Source of the DNA: Blastomyces gilchristii SLH14081
Lineage: Eukaryota; Ascomycota; Eurotiomycetes; Onygenales; Ajellomycetaceae
DNA: 64,000 bases
Direction: 5' to 3'
Assembly: GCF_000003855.2 (NCBI RefSeq)
Contig: NW_003101680.1
Location: 3,539,753 to 3,603,752 of the forward strand
Shown here: piece by piece, positions 22,640 to 33,801 of the stretch
Numbering within the stretch: the first letter of the stretch is position 1
Layout: each line of letters begins with the position of its first letter
The notes under the pieces: model-generated
The model's input: the letters and a program-made list of their open reading frames with translations, nothing else
Told to the model about the DNA's origin: nothing
The model's database searches: none
Translations under genes and position numbers: made by a program

Positions 22640-24200
22640 TACATACTTCATTTATTTTCATATGTCATATGTTTAATCTATTTCCAACATCATATTACCT
22701 GAAAAATGCTAAAAATCAAGGAAATCTCAAAACTCAAGATCTGTAAGAGATTCAAGAGCTGTAAGCCACTCTTATAACAATGTCATGTATGTCTCTGATT
22801 CCTCTACTACTCTATGTACAACATTAATGTCATTTATCACAAGATTGACTGAAATGCCAATATAGAAATATGCACATGTATGTGTAGAGAAATTGAAGAA
22901 GAGTACAGAACCTGCAGAATCAGAAGTCAGAGCAGAGAAAGTGAAGATGAAAGAAACAGAAGAAGAAGAAGATGCAGAACTGAATGAATAACAGTGAGAG
23001 TTACTTAGAGCTGAATACTTATAATTCAGTGTACACACAACCTTCTCTGCAGAGAAGGAAGAGAAAGTGACAGAAGAAGCTTAAGAGTGAGAGAGAATAG
23101 TCTCAGCAGTGTTATCATCTTCAATTAAAATGATCTCTGACACTGAAGTAACTAAGAACTATTGTTAGTATATAAAACTGTAAAAGCAGAGATAATAACT
23201 ACTGAACAAACACCTGCTGATCTTAGAATTATATATATAATTATAACATGTATAAGGCTTCTCAGAGAGAGAGAGAAGAATATGAGAGAATACAGAAAGT
23301 AGAACACAGTGTGTGAATAGCTCATTTTCATGATAACATTTCAGACAAGATGTATGAGCCTCATGCCTGCAGGTGTAAAAGAGTATGATATTCATGTTCT
23401 CATTTCTGAAAACATGAATATCTTTCACCTGCATCATGAAGTCAGATAACAGATACTAGAGAATAGACTGATATGAATCTATCATTCTGAAGAAATTCAT
23501 CAGAGTGAATGTCTCTGTAATATTGAACTTTACAGTTATGAAAAGCTTCTTGATATCTGTGAATGTCATGACTTTATGTACAGTAAAACTCATAATGATT
23601 TCTTCTAAGAATAGAAAAATCAGTGTTAGAAAGAAAAGATGAAAAAGAAAAAGACTTATGATCTTGATACTGTTGAGAGAGAGAATGATTCTCTGATATA
23701 AATGAATAATTATCTCATTACAAATATTTAAAATAAACATAATAATCAGTGTCTGTGACTGAGCTTCAGATAGTTGTATTATACACAGTCTTTATACAAT
23801 AAATCATTCTGAGAGTTGATAAGAAGGGTGAAAGTGTACACACTGAAAGAGATAGTTCATTAAGCCTACATAACATCTTCTTGAAACAGAGAGAGCTGAT
23901 AATGAAAGCAGAGATAATAAAACCAGAAGCAGTGAGAGTAGAGGTTGCAGGAACAGAGGTAGTGAGAGTGGAAGAATCAGATACAGAGACAAGTGTAGAA
24001 GATTGAGAGAAAGCAGCAGAGAAAGAAGTAATAGAAGAAGCAAGAAGAGATACAGAAGACTCAGTTACACATGATATAGACAATTTCTTTATTATCATGT
24101 TCTTCAAGTTCTTGATCAATGATTTAACACTGAGTTTACTATTATTAATGAATACAGATCTGTCAATATGTGAAGATTCTATATGAATAAAAACAACATA
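22640..24200 (-). pseudogene. C2 antisense reading-frame region downstream of integrase
   Basis: Between integrase and the 3' LTR the long open frames are on the minus strand: 23766-24119 (117 codons, Ser/Thr/Pro-rich), 23456-23740 (94 codons), 23165-23437 (90 codons, Cys-rich, with CLKCY and a TCYNY block) and 22772-23038 (88 codons, Ser-rich). The same series in the same order is present in C1 at 27090-28539. The order (acidic start, S/T/P-rich part, Cys-rich part) resembles one broken protein rather than chance frames, but I recognise no family. Confidence 0.45.
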
Positions 24201-24745
24201 TTAGCATCTGTGTTTATACAAAATCATGTCAGAAAATATGATCAGAAACTCACTGAGAAGGAAACAGTTGAGAATGTATAAGAAGATAAAGAAGATGTGT
24301 CATTCATGATAGTACATTCTGATGATTGTTAGAAGATAAACAAGTTCTGATTATATTTTATAATGTATTATACTTACTGCTAATGAACTGCCTGATATGA
24401 GTACTATAAGAATGCTTATTGTGAGAACAGAGAGTCATTGCCAGAAATGTATATAATATGATAGATAAATAGATGAAAAGAATTGAACAGAAGAAGAGGT
24501 AGAAATCTTGAATGAGATGATAGTGTTTGATGATGATGATAATGAAGATGATAATTGAAGAATAAGAAAAGTTAGTGAATAAGTAATGTAATATAGTGAA
24601 AGTTTCTTTGTGAGAGTGTATATGAGATGCTAGCTGAATCAGGGATAGGTCACATGATCGCGAAACACTAGTGGTGAGCTAATTCACATGAAGCTAGGGT
24701 GTATAACATGGTCACATGAGTGTGACTGAATCTGGTGAGAAAGAA

Positions 24746-24925
24746 TGTGGTTCAGAAGAATGTACAACTGTTGAATAATAACACAGCTGCTTCTGAACTA
24801 CTAGCATATGAATGTAAAGAGGGGCTATAGCAGCCACTAATTAATTTAGTGTATGATATTACAATATATAAGAAGCCGGCGTACGCCTGTAATTGTACGC
24901 TGACTTAAGCAATCTTTGAATCACA
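24746..24925 (+). repeat. 3' LTR of C2
   Basis: 180 bp, TGTGGTTCAG...AATCACA. The hairpin block has lost its CpGs by transitions, yet the arms remain complementary (GTTCAGAAG / CTTCTGAAC). The inner half, with AAGCCGGCGTACGCC, keeps CpGs. The sequence continues directly into the 3' half of C1 at 24926. Confidence 0.93.
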
Positions 24926-26110
24926 ATACAATCAGTTACAGACTCAATTTTATGAGTGAGAGTTCTGCAAATCAGGTATAAGAGATGTTCATATAAAACA
25001 CACTGAGAGAATGCAAGGAATCAGAATGAGTGAACACTATGATCTCTTACTTGAAGAATAACAAGATATCAGATAATAAGTGTCTTGTGAAAGTAGTAGA
25101 AGAGATGCTTTCAAACTTCAAGCTGAGAAAATTGAAAAACAATGTTATGCTTTATCACAATCTAGAATACATAGAAGCTCTCTATCTAGAATCTTCATTT
25201 TAACATGACTTGATGACTCATATGCACAAGGAATTCAGTCACTTAGAAAGCTCTGAACTCATGAGTGTACTTGAATCAAGAGTATACTGACTAAGCATGG
25301 CTAAGAATATTCAGATGTACACTTATAAGTGTTCAAATTACCAGGTTATGAAAGAATCTAAGAAAGAGTTAGAATATAAGAAAGTATAATATCAGATGAA
25401 GTATACAATACAACTGTTTAAATAATGAAAGATGAATCTTATAGACATATTACTGCAAATATCAAATGAAAATCAATGAATAATCACTGCTATTGATTAC
25501 ACTACTGACTGATCAGTTATAAAAGCAGTTTCAGAGATGACAGAGAGAGTAATAATGAAGTTTCTACATAATGAGATCTATGTCAACTATGAAATGCTGT
25601 GTGAGATTCTAACTGATAACAGTATGAATCTCATAGAAGAAGCAGTGAGGCATTTCATAAGCCAGTTACAGACAAGATATTATAGAACAATGTTATATCA
25701 TTCACAGACAAACAGAAAGATGAAATACTTGAATAAAATCTTGAACAACATGCTGATGAAATATCTAGTGAGTAAGTCTATAAGATTATGAGATGAATAT
25801 CTCAGTCAGACACTATTAGTCACATGAATTCAGTAGCATGCAGTCTTCAAGCATTCATCATTCTATCTGTTATATGAATTGCATCCGCGCATCCCGGAGA
25901 ATGCTTCAGAAAAGATAGAGAAGAAAACAGCAGTTACAGACACAGTAGTAACAGTTGCAGATACAACAGTCACAGACACAGAATCAAGATTGAAAGAGAT
26001 CAGCCACACACACACAAAAGCTAACAAGTTACTCCTGAATTGAGCAATTCAATTGAAAAGAATACAAGACTCACTAGTTAAGAAATCAAGTCTCAAGATG
26101 AGAATATAAG
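24926..26110 (+). pseudogene. C1 RNase H end and integrase (degenerate)
   Basis: Directly after C2 the sequence aligns with C2 from about 20570 onwards. The zinc-domain remnant THMHKEFSHLESSE precedes VYWLSM and KCSNY. The core has AIDYTTDW near 25493-25515 and EILTDNSMNLIEEA within the open frame 25537-25791, then the YHSQTNRKMKYLNKIL block, which keeps QTN better than C2 does. It is the second half of the polyprotein that begins at 13270. Confidence 0.85.
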
Positions 26111-26999
26111 TTCTTATATACAATGAGAGTTCTGAGAAGTTTCAATCTAGATGATTTGAGTTATATAAAATACTCAAATCACATTCTCTGAGAATATACA
26201 CATTGAAAGAATCAGAGAGACAGATCTTACACAACTTAATAAATGATTCATAACTTATAAAAGCAAAGATATAAGATTCAAGCAGATTATAATTATCTGC
26301 AGCACTATTATCAGTATTAAAAAAGAAGAGACTTACAATTGAAAAGTCTTACAAGGTAAGAGAAATCATAGATACTTATAAATCAGATGATCTCACTTAT
26401 TCTAATCTTTTCACAATTATAAGAAAAGAATGAGAAGTAATGAAGAAATCAGATGAATATTACACTTTAATAAGTAATAAGACTGTAGCCAGTTGTATAA
26501 TAACATGCTACAGACAGTGAGTACAATATAGTAAAGAATAGTCTCAAAGTAGCAGACTTACATATAAGTCAGATCATAGAAGAAAAAGAAATTCAGAGTT
26601 GAATTCAACTGTTTACACCAGTTCAATTACAGAGATTACAGAGGATAAACTATTCAAAACATTCACAGACATATGAGACTAAGCTATCTCAACTTCTGAG
26701 AACACTCAGAGATCAGATGAGATTAGTTTCAATGAGCTATTCACTGTAGTGATCTGAGTGAGTGAAGAGAGACAGTATAATATATGAGATAGAATCATAA
26801 AAGATGAAAACTGCTGAACCTAGTCACTGAACACTGTATTATATAGAGATTGTGTAAGAGTAGTGACTAGCAGATAAAGAAAAAGCATAAGAAAAGAAAA
26901 GAGATAATGAATTAATCATTAACTGTAAGAGTCAGCTGTAAAAGATAAATATTATTATACATATCTCATTCATTTTCATATGTTATATATTTAATCTAT

Positions 27000-28550
27000 T
27001 TCCAACACCACATTATCTGAAAAACATCAAAAATAAAGAAAATCTCAAAACTCAAGGTCTGCAAGAGATTCAAGAGCTGTAAGTCACTCTTATAATAATA
27101 TCACACATGTCTCTGATTCCTCTACTACTCTGTATACAATATTAATGTCATTTATTGCAAGATTGACTGAAATGCTAATATAGAAATGCATACATGTATG
27201 TGTAGAAAAATTGAAGAAGAGTGTGAGACTCACAGAACCAGAAGCCAGAACAGAGAGAATAGAGGTGAAAGAAATAGAAGAAGAAGAAGATACAGAATCA
27301 GACAAATAACAGCAGAAGTCACTCAGAGTCAAACACTTATAACTCAGTATGCACACAACCTTTCTCACAGAAGAGAAAGAGAAAGTGATGAGAGAAGCTT
27401 AGAGACAAGAGAGAGTAGTCTCTGCAGTGTTATCATCTTCAATTAGAATGGCCTCTGACACTGAAGCAACTAAGAATCATTGTTAATATATAAAAATCAA
27501 AAAATCAGAGATGAGAATAGTTACTGAATGAATATTCACTGATCTTAAAGTTGTACACATAATTACAACATGCACAAGGCTTCTCAGAAAGAGAGAGAGA
27601 AACACAGGAAAATACAGAAAGCAGAACACAGCATGTGAACAGCTCATTCTTATAATAACATCTCAGACAGAGTGTATAAGTCTCACACTCACAGATGTAA
27701 AAGAGTACAATATCTGCATTTCTGTTTCTGAAAACACAGATATTCTTCATCTGCATTACAAAATTGAATAACAGATATCAGAGAATAGACTGATACAGAT
27801 CTATCATTCTGAAGAAATTCATCAGAGCAGATATATCTATAATATTGAATTTAATAATTATGAAAAGTTTCTTAATATCTGTGAATGTCACAACTTTGTG
27901 CACAGTAAAACTTATAACAATTTTCTCTAAGAACAGGAAAATCAGTGTTAGAAAGAAAAGATGAAAAGAAAAAGACTTATAATTTTAATACTATTGAGAA
28001 GAGAAGTAATTCTCTGAAATGAATGAATAATTCTCTCATCACAAATATTTAAAACAAATATAATAATCAGTGTCTGTGATCAAGCTTCAGATAGTTATGT
28101 TATATACAGTCTTCATACAATAAATTATTCTAGAAGTCAGCAGAAAGAGTAGAAGTATATATACTGATAAATATGATTCATTAAGCCTATACAACATCTC
28201 CTTGAAACAGAAAGAGCTGATAATAAAAGCAGAGATGATAAAACCAGGAGAAGCAGAAGTAGTGAGAGTGAGAGTCACAGAAACAGAAGTAGTGAGAGCA
28301 GGAGAATCAGACACAGAGACAGGTGTAGAAGATTGAGAAGAAACAGCAGAGAAAGAAACAGAGAGAGCAGAGAGAGATGTAAAAGACTCAGTTATATATG
28401 ACACAGATAATTTCTTCATTATCATATTCTTCAAGTTCTTAATCAATGATTCAATATCAGATTCACTATTATCAGCAGATATGAATCTGTCAACATATGA
28501 AGATTCTATATAAATAAAAACAAACATCAGCATCTGCATTTATACAAAAT
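27000..28550 (-). pseudogene. C1 antisense reading-frame region
   Basis: Counterpart of 22640-24200. Open minus-strand frames: 28087-28539 (150 codons, begins with an acidic NSESDIESLIKNLKNM segment, then Ser/Thr-rich), 27505-27756 (83 codons, Cys-rich: CLRCYYKN, CVLLSVFSC, CACCNYVYN) and 27090-27368 (92 codons). Cysteines line up with those in C2. The function is not recognised. Confidence 0.45.
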
Positions 28551-29077
28551 TGTGTTAGAAAACATGATCAGAAACTCACTGAGAAGGAAATGAAAACAGT
28601 CAAGAGTATATAAGAAGATGAAGAGAGTGTGTTATTCATGATAATATGTTCTGACAATTATTAGAAGATAAACAAGTCCTGATCACATTTCATAATGTAT
28701 TATACTTACTGCTAACAAACTGCTCAGTATGAGTACTACAATGATGCTTGTTATGAGAACAGAGAGTCATTACCAGAAATGCATACAATATAATAGATAA
28801 ACAGATAGAAAGAGTTGAATAGAAGAAGAGATAGAAATCTTGAATGAGATAGTGACATTTGATGATGATAATGATGAAGAAGATAATTGAAGAATGAGAA
28901 AAGTTAGTGAATGAGTAATGTAATATAGTGAAAGTTTCTTTGTAAGAGTGTACACAGAACACTAGCTGAATCAGAGATAGATTACATGATTGTGAAATGC
29001 TAGTGGCGAGCTAATCTGCATGAAGCTAGAGTGTATGACATGATCACATGAGTATGACTGAATCTGATAAGAGAGGA

Positions 29078-29253
29078 TGTGATTCAGAAGAATGTATAAC
29101 TGTCAGATAATAACACAGCCGCTTCTGAACTAGTGTATGAATGTAAAGAGAGTCATAGCAGTCACTAATTAATTTAGCATATGATATTACAATATATAAG
29201 AAGCCGGCGTACACCTGTAATCATACACTGGCTTAAGCAACCTTTGAATCACA
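29078..29253 (+). repeat. 3' LTR of C1
   Basis: 176 bp, TGTGATTCAG...AATCACA, preceded by a purine tract (AAGAGAGGA) and followed by CTCA. Only one CpG survives in the hairpin block, while the inner AAGCCGGCGTAC segment is intact. The equal length to 12687-12862 supports pairing with it. Confidence 0.93.
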
Positions 29254-29257
29254 CTCA

Positions 29258-29554
29258 CTTATGAAATGAGAGAAGAGTATTCACTCATTATCTATATAGA
29301 ATAGCTAGATGCTGACTTCTTATTAAAGAAGTCAGTGATTCATTTTTCTTCTACTGAAATATATACAAGAGTTACTGTGTTTCTTATACAATCTTCTTAG
29401 TATACTAAGTATCATATCTGTGATATTCTTGCAATAACTCTGTAGTCTACAAGCTCACTATTTAAGTAAGATAGTCAAGCTCACTTATACAGCTTCTTAA
29501 ACAACTATCTCTATGTAATACTGCTGACTAGTCACTGCTTTAGTTTCATCACAT
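29258..29554. other. AT-rich stretch between C1 and D, unresolved
   Basis: This lies between the right CTCA duplication of C1 and the point where similarity to the gag of element B begins. On the plus strand a frame can be followed from 12595-12682 across the C1 insertion into this segment (LTYEMREEYS and onwards), so this and the end of 10640-12682 were once continuous. I recognise no domain. Confidence 0.35.
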
Positions 29555-29618
29555 TATACTTTCATTCATGAATAAAACTTCTATTTTATGTGATTCTTCA
29601 ATTATTCATTGATATACT

Positions 29619-30123
29619 TAGACTGGCTGCTAAGACTATAAATTTCACATTTGATTTCATTTAATCTGATTTCATACATTTCTTAGTATGAATTTCACTG
29701 AGACTAGTTATTAAAAAAACATGCAAAGTGACTATATATCAGATCTTAAAATGAAATCATGACTTGAAAAAAATGAGAAAGTGATCTCATTTAATTTCAT
29801 TTAGTTTCATTCTTAGCATAAAGTTACTATTTTTAGACATTTTAAGTTTTTTTTTAGACTATTTTTAATTTTTTAAAAAGTAATGCTTTTTGATAACACT
29901 CAAATGAGATTTAAAGTCATTTAAAGCAATAAAAATAATTTAAATTGAGAAGTGAAAATCATAATCTCATTTGAAAAATGTAATAAGAGTAGATAGTAAG
30001 TCTTACTGAGACAGTATAAGACTACTATCTAATTTAAAACCATGTAATGAGATCAGTTGAATTGATAATGAGACTATTAAAAAATCTAGTTCTGATCTCA
30101 GATATAATCATATAATTAGTCTA
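29619..30123 (-). mobile_element. Second hAT-like MITE copy (505 bp, single unit), 8-bp TSD GATATACT
   Basis: Flanked by GATATACT at 29611-29618 and 30124-30131. The ends are TAGACTGGCTG... and ...AATTAGTCTA, the same termini as 7269-8148 after transitions. The interior aligns in reverse complement with a single 374-bp unit plus the head of the larger copy. The insertion is in the gag of D, a different site from the one in B, so the two are independent transposition events. Confidence 0.88.
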
Positions 30124-30773
30124 GATATACTAATCTTGATTAATTAATAAACTGATGACATCTTCATCTACACTTAGTTTCATAAGCATTTTCATTCTTC
30201 ATGATGAGTAGAGAGTGAGGTTGAAAGTATTGAAATATACAGAAGTATCTAAGTGTTCTTTTAACATTTTTATATTCAATTCTGTAGATATTGAAATCAC
30301 ATGAGTTAATTATTAAATCTCTTTGTATTGAAGTTGTTAAGTTGCATGTATATCAGCTATTTATTATTATTGTAATTTTAACATTACTCAGAGTTATTAT
30401 GATATTACTTTTATACTTATATTCAAGAGTTCTCTTATATTATCATTAGATATGATTATATTATTTTATTAAATGTATGATATCTGTGAAATCTGAAGAA
30501 GTGTAATTATATGAATATCTTATATATCTGAGTATCAGAACTCTCAGATCTTTCACTGATATTCTCTTTATAAGATCTTATTAAGTTATTATAAGATCAG
30601 AGTGACTAATAAGTAAGCTTCTATCTGAGAACTCAGTATCTGCTTTAACTGATTGTTTCTCTTTCTTATATATTATTACATGTTTGAATATCTCTTGATA
30701 AATAATCATTTCTAATGAGAAGATAATGCATGAATAATTATTTCTAATAAGAAGATAATGAATATTTTTCTAG

Positions 30774-31081
30774 TATAAGAAGTCTACACTGAATAGATTA
30801 ATATTATATTGATAGATCTTATATAACAAAGAGAAAAATATTAGAGAAGAAAAGAAAGAGAAAGTGTGAGAATTAATAATTAAGATAAATATTTATATAT
30901 ATATGTAATAGTGTATATAATGAAGCTTCAGAGTAAAAGAATCTATATATATTTATAGCAGCTGAGAATTGATAATTGAGAATGACTGAGAATCACAGTA
31001 TATACATTTGAGAATGAAGTAAAAGAATCTATAAAGTGTAACAGAATAGTCTATATAATTGATCAGATACAGTCTGTCACA
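30774..31081 (-). repeat. LTR of element D (308 bp)
   Basis: Its reverse complement begins TGTGACAGACTGTATCTGAT and ends CTTCTTATA. It aligns end to end with the LTRs of element B but has one 49-bp subrepeat unit instead of two, which fully explains 308 against 357 bp. The TATATAAG-like box is kept. Confidence 0.88.
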
Positions 31082-31105
31082 GAATCTATTTTTATTACTA
31101 TAATT

Positions 31106-31160
31106 AATTCAGAATCAATTCAGAATCAATTCAGAATCAATTTAAAATTAATTTAAAATT
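31106..31160 (+). repeat. Five 11-bp tandem units beside the isochore edge
   Basis: AATTCAGAATC occurs three times from 31106, followed by two AATTTAAAATT units. The last two look like a decayed or diverged version of the first three. It lies outside the LTR of element D. Confidence 0.85.
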
Positions 31161-31969
31161 AATTATTAAATATTTTTATCTTAATATATTTTAAAATTCT
31201 GTAAAATATCTCTTTATATTCTATATGAATTTATCTGTTCATTTAATTAATTATGAATTAACTATACATGCTTCAATTGATTGATGAGCTGAATGAATGA
31301 GTGAATTGAAAGATTGAAAGTCAATTACCAACTGATTATTACTGTATTGTGCGAGGTCAGGGTCATGATTATGTAACAAGGTCAAGTGGCGCACTTAGCG
31401 AGGTCAAGTTTTCTGCTTCCTGCAACAGGGTTCAACAGGCGGCGATCAGTTCGCGCTGACTAACCCGCCCTGCCGGGAATCCGTGTGGGCGGAAAGAGTA
31501 TACGTGGGGAACGGATATTCTCCTTTTCTCCTCTTCTCCTGCTCTCCTGCTCTGGACTCGCTGTCAATGTCATCCCCAGTCCATTCTCGTCTGTATCTGT
31601 GCCAGTGGTAATGTACATGTACAGAGCTACCGCCTACATAGGTGCTTGGTTAACCCCACTGGTCACCACCCAGATCTAAAACCCTGCGGAGCCTACGTCA
31701 CAGCTTCAGTTGAAGATCGCACTTCCTCTTTCCTCGTCCTCTTTTTTTTTTTTTCTTTTTTTTTTCTCTCTTCCCTTAAAGACACTCACATATGTCGGAG
31801 CATATTCCTTGACAGATATTATCCTATTCCGCCCGCTTCCATCCGCCGTTGGGTCATGGTATGAGGTGCTTGTCTCTCGCTGTTGCAACAAACCCCCCCT
31901 GCGCATAGCCATCATCCTCAACCGCCTTTGCCGAAACCACTCTTTTATAGACACTCTCTGTAGCCTTCT
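31161..31969. other. Isochore boundary and upstream region of the ceramidase gene
   Basis: AT-rich sequence with no CpG gives way between about 31340 and 31450 to normal sequence containing CpGs (for example GCGGCGATCAGTTCGCGC). Long pyrimidine runs at about 31739-31770 precede the ceramidase start and could be promoter or 5' UTR elements. No other gene is seen. Open frames here (31485-31864) are short and carry no recognisable domain. Confidence 0.6.
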
Positions 31970-33211
31970 ATGTGGAAGCCTCCCTTTTTTCCATATCCGC
32001 CTTCCCAGGCTGGGTACTGGGCTCCTATTACTTCAACGCTGAACTGGTGCGAAGAGGTATGTCGTATGCTTTCTTCCTCGATCACATGCTTCCAAGAGAT
32101 CCAGGTTTTTTTTTAACTCCGGTGACACTTATTAGGATTACTATGCGAGCTACTATCTCGCTGAGTTTGTGAATGCGCTCACGAATTGTCTATTCCTCTG
32201 GCTAGGCATCAAAGGCGTCCTAAGTTGCAGAAGGAATGGCCACGACTCGATTTTCCAGATTGCCTTCCTTGGTTACCTAATCGTCGGATTTGGTAGCTTC
32301 CTCTTCCACTCTACATTGAAATGTACGTCAAAGGGGACGATTATTATATATATCTTTACAGGCTCCTTTGCTCCAAGTGTCCATGAAAATTTGTAGCTAA
32401 TAAATTCCGATAGACCCGATGCAACTCGTTGATGAACTTTCCATGATCTACACAACCTGCTTAGTCTGCTACGCCACATTTACCTATGCCAAATCTACCA
32501 AAACCCGTATAGTCCTCGCACTATCCCTCATGGGCCTTGCTATTTTCATCACTCTATACTACCACTACATCCAAAATCCAATCTTCCACCAGAATGCTTA
32601 TGCCCTGCTCACGGCTGTTGTTCTCATACGCAGCATGTGGGTGATGGAGACTGCGCTGCGGCCCTCGCGGCGCAACAAGGGCAAGGAACGCCACCAATCG
32701 CGCCAGATCTATGAAGACGAACGTGATTTGAAGATTCTACATACCATGTGGGTCATGGTGGCTTATGGTCTCGCTACGTTCTTGGGCGGCTTCGCGATTT
32801 GGAATCTCGATAATGTGTTCTGCTCCCGCTTGCGAGGGTGGCGGAGGCAGATTGGGTTGCCTTGGGGCATCTTACTGGAGGGCCATGGCTGGTGGTACGT
32901 TAATAATTAACCTGGCAAAAAGAGAGAAAAAAATTATCGAGAGAGAATAACTCACATGGCTTTCACCCACTAACCGCCAAAATAAAATCAGGCATCTCAT
33001 GACCGGCACCGGCGCCTACATGTACATTATCTGGGGCATCTGGCTACGCCACTGTCTAAATGGTCGCCAGGAAGAATATCAACTGGTCTGGCCCCGCATC
33101 TATAACTTTCCGGACATCGTTCGTGTTCCTGATCATGACAAGAGAGGCACAAATGGTTCGGCCAAAGCGCATAAGCCCTACCAAAATGGAATGCCGGAAA
33201 AGATCAATTAG
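31970..33211 (+). CDS. Alkaline ceramidase (YPC1/YDC1 family)
   Basis: Four exons (31970-32056, 32136-32322, 32414-32894, 32992-33211) give 324 residues, the usual size for the family. Introns are 79, 91 and 97 bp, all GT-AG and in frame. The protein starts MWKPPF and carries GYWAPITSTLNWCEEDYY across the first junction. It also has FHSTLKYPMQLVDELSM and EGHGWWHLMTG, which hold the conserved Glu, His and Ser residues of the CREST-type hydrolase fold. About seven hydrophobic segments fit an ER membrane protein. Family enzymes cleave (phyto/dihydro)ceramide to sphingoid base and fatty acid. The start was chosen because this ATG alone opens the frame that reaches the GYW motif. It is the first gene beyond the transposon block; its 3' end faces the neighbouring hydrolase. 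Confidence 0.93.
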
Positions 33212-33801
33212 GACTTTCCTGACTTTCTGCTCTGTCCCCATTTCCTAGTTTTTTTTCTACGTATATACGTATTTGGAGGTAGTTATTTTGAAGGCGCAAA
33301 CCTTGCTGTTTTGCATTCGTCTATATTATGTAGACGTATGTTTTGTGATATATGATACATCTATATTAGACAGGGTTGGTGTACTTTGTTAGTGCAGCGA
33401 TGATCTGGCATCAGATTTCCTTTCCTTTCCATTTTTTTTCGCCTCCCCTCTTTATTTCCTTTTATCCTGTACTAGACCTTTCGTGTGTACTGATATATAG
33501 TTTCTTTTCTTTTTTTTTTTGGCGGTGCATCAGCTTTGGAGTATCTAAATTACGGCCTTACTCCTTTTGCTGCGGATGGGGAAATTGCGAATATTCGAGG
33601 ACATTAGAATAACTCTTGTAAATTTATATCGATGAATAGGAAATGTATCTATCTACATCACGCGGTTCACTATTCAAAAGACCAAAATCAAACATAAACC
33701 TCCAAGAGCTAACAAAACATAAGCCAAGGCCTTCAATACCAAAAAATTCTATATATATATATATTTATAACAGAATAGACCAACCCCATCCCATCTCCAC
33801 C
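33212..33801. other. Intergenic, convergent 3' ends
   Basis: This holds the 3' flanks of the ceramidase (+) and of the alpha/beta hydrolase (-). There are T-rich runs near 33505-33520 and an (AT)n stretch near 33751-33766. No gene is supported. Confidence 0.6.

Larger units (their letters stand above)
16633..24925 (+). mobile_element. Element C2: full-length Gypsy element (8293 bp) nested in C1, TSD ATAC
   Basis: LTRs of 180 bp at 16633-16812 and 24746-24925; ATAC at 16629-16632 and 24926-24929. The interior carries gag, protease, RT, RNase H and integrase, then an unusually long 3' region (about 21,900-24,745). It is homologous to C1 throughout, differing mainly by transitions. The order fixes the history: C1 inserted first, and C2 later landed inside C1 at the RNase H/integrase junction. 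A purine tract (GAGAAAGAA) directly precedes the 3' LTR. Confidence 0.94.
12687..29253 (+). mobile_element. Element C1: Gypsy element with 176-bp LTRs, TSD CTCA, split by C2
   Basis: LTRs at 12687-12862 and 29078-29253 (both 176 bp) bound the element. The tetramer CTCA flanks both sides (12683-12686 and 29254-29257). The 5' half (gag to RNase H) runs 12863-16632; element C2 occupies 16633-24925; the 3' half (end of RNase H, integrase and a long 3' region) runs 24926-29077. Without C2 the element is about 8.27 kb, almost the size of C2. No intact frame remains. This family makes 4-bp duplications, unlike the 5 bp of element B. Confidence 0.92.
29555..31081 (-). mobile_element. Element D: incomplete B-family Gypsy element on the minus strand
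   Basis: Read on the minus strand it has a 5' LTR (31081-30774), leader and gag sequence matching element B from about 2352 to about 3055. The match ends abruptly at about 29555; no pol or second LTR was found. Its gag is interrupted by a one-unit MITE (29619-30123). It is strongly RIP-decayed, with almost no CpG. It may be truncated or rearranged, or the rest may lie outside the window. Confidence 0.8.

Noticed and set aside
1..31330. CRISPR array, tRNA or rRNA genes, or a telomere in the AT-rich block
   Set aside because: No regular spacer-repeat pattern, cloverleaf, rRNA-like or TTAGGG sequence was seen. Repeats are explained by LTRs, the MITE and the 49-bp and 11-bp tandem units.
31485..31864. 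Overlapping open frames before the ceramidase
   Set aside because: They run through pyrimidine-rich promoter sequence, and the real start at 31970 is in another frame.
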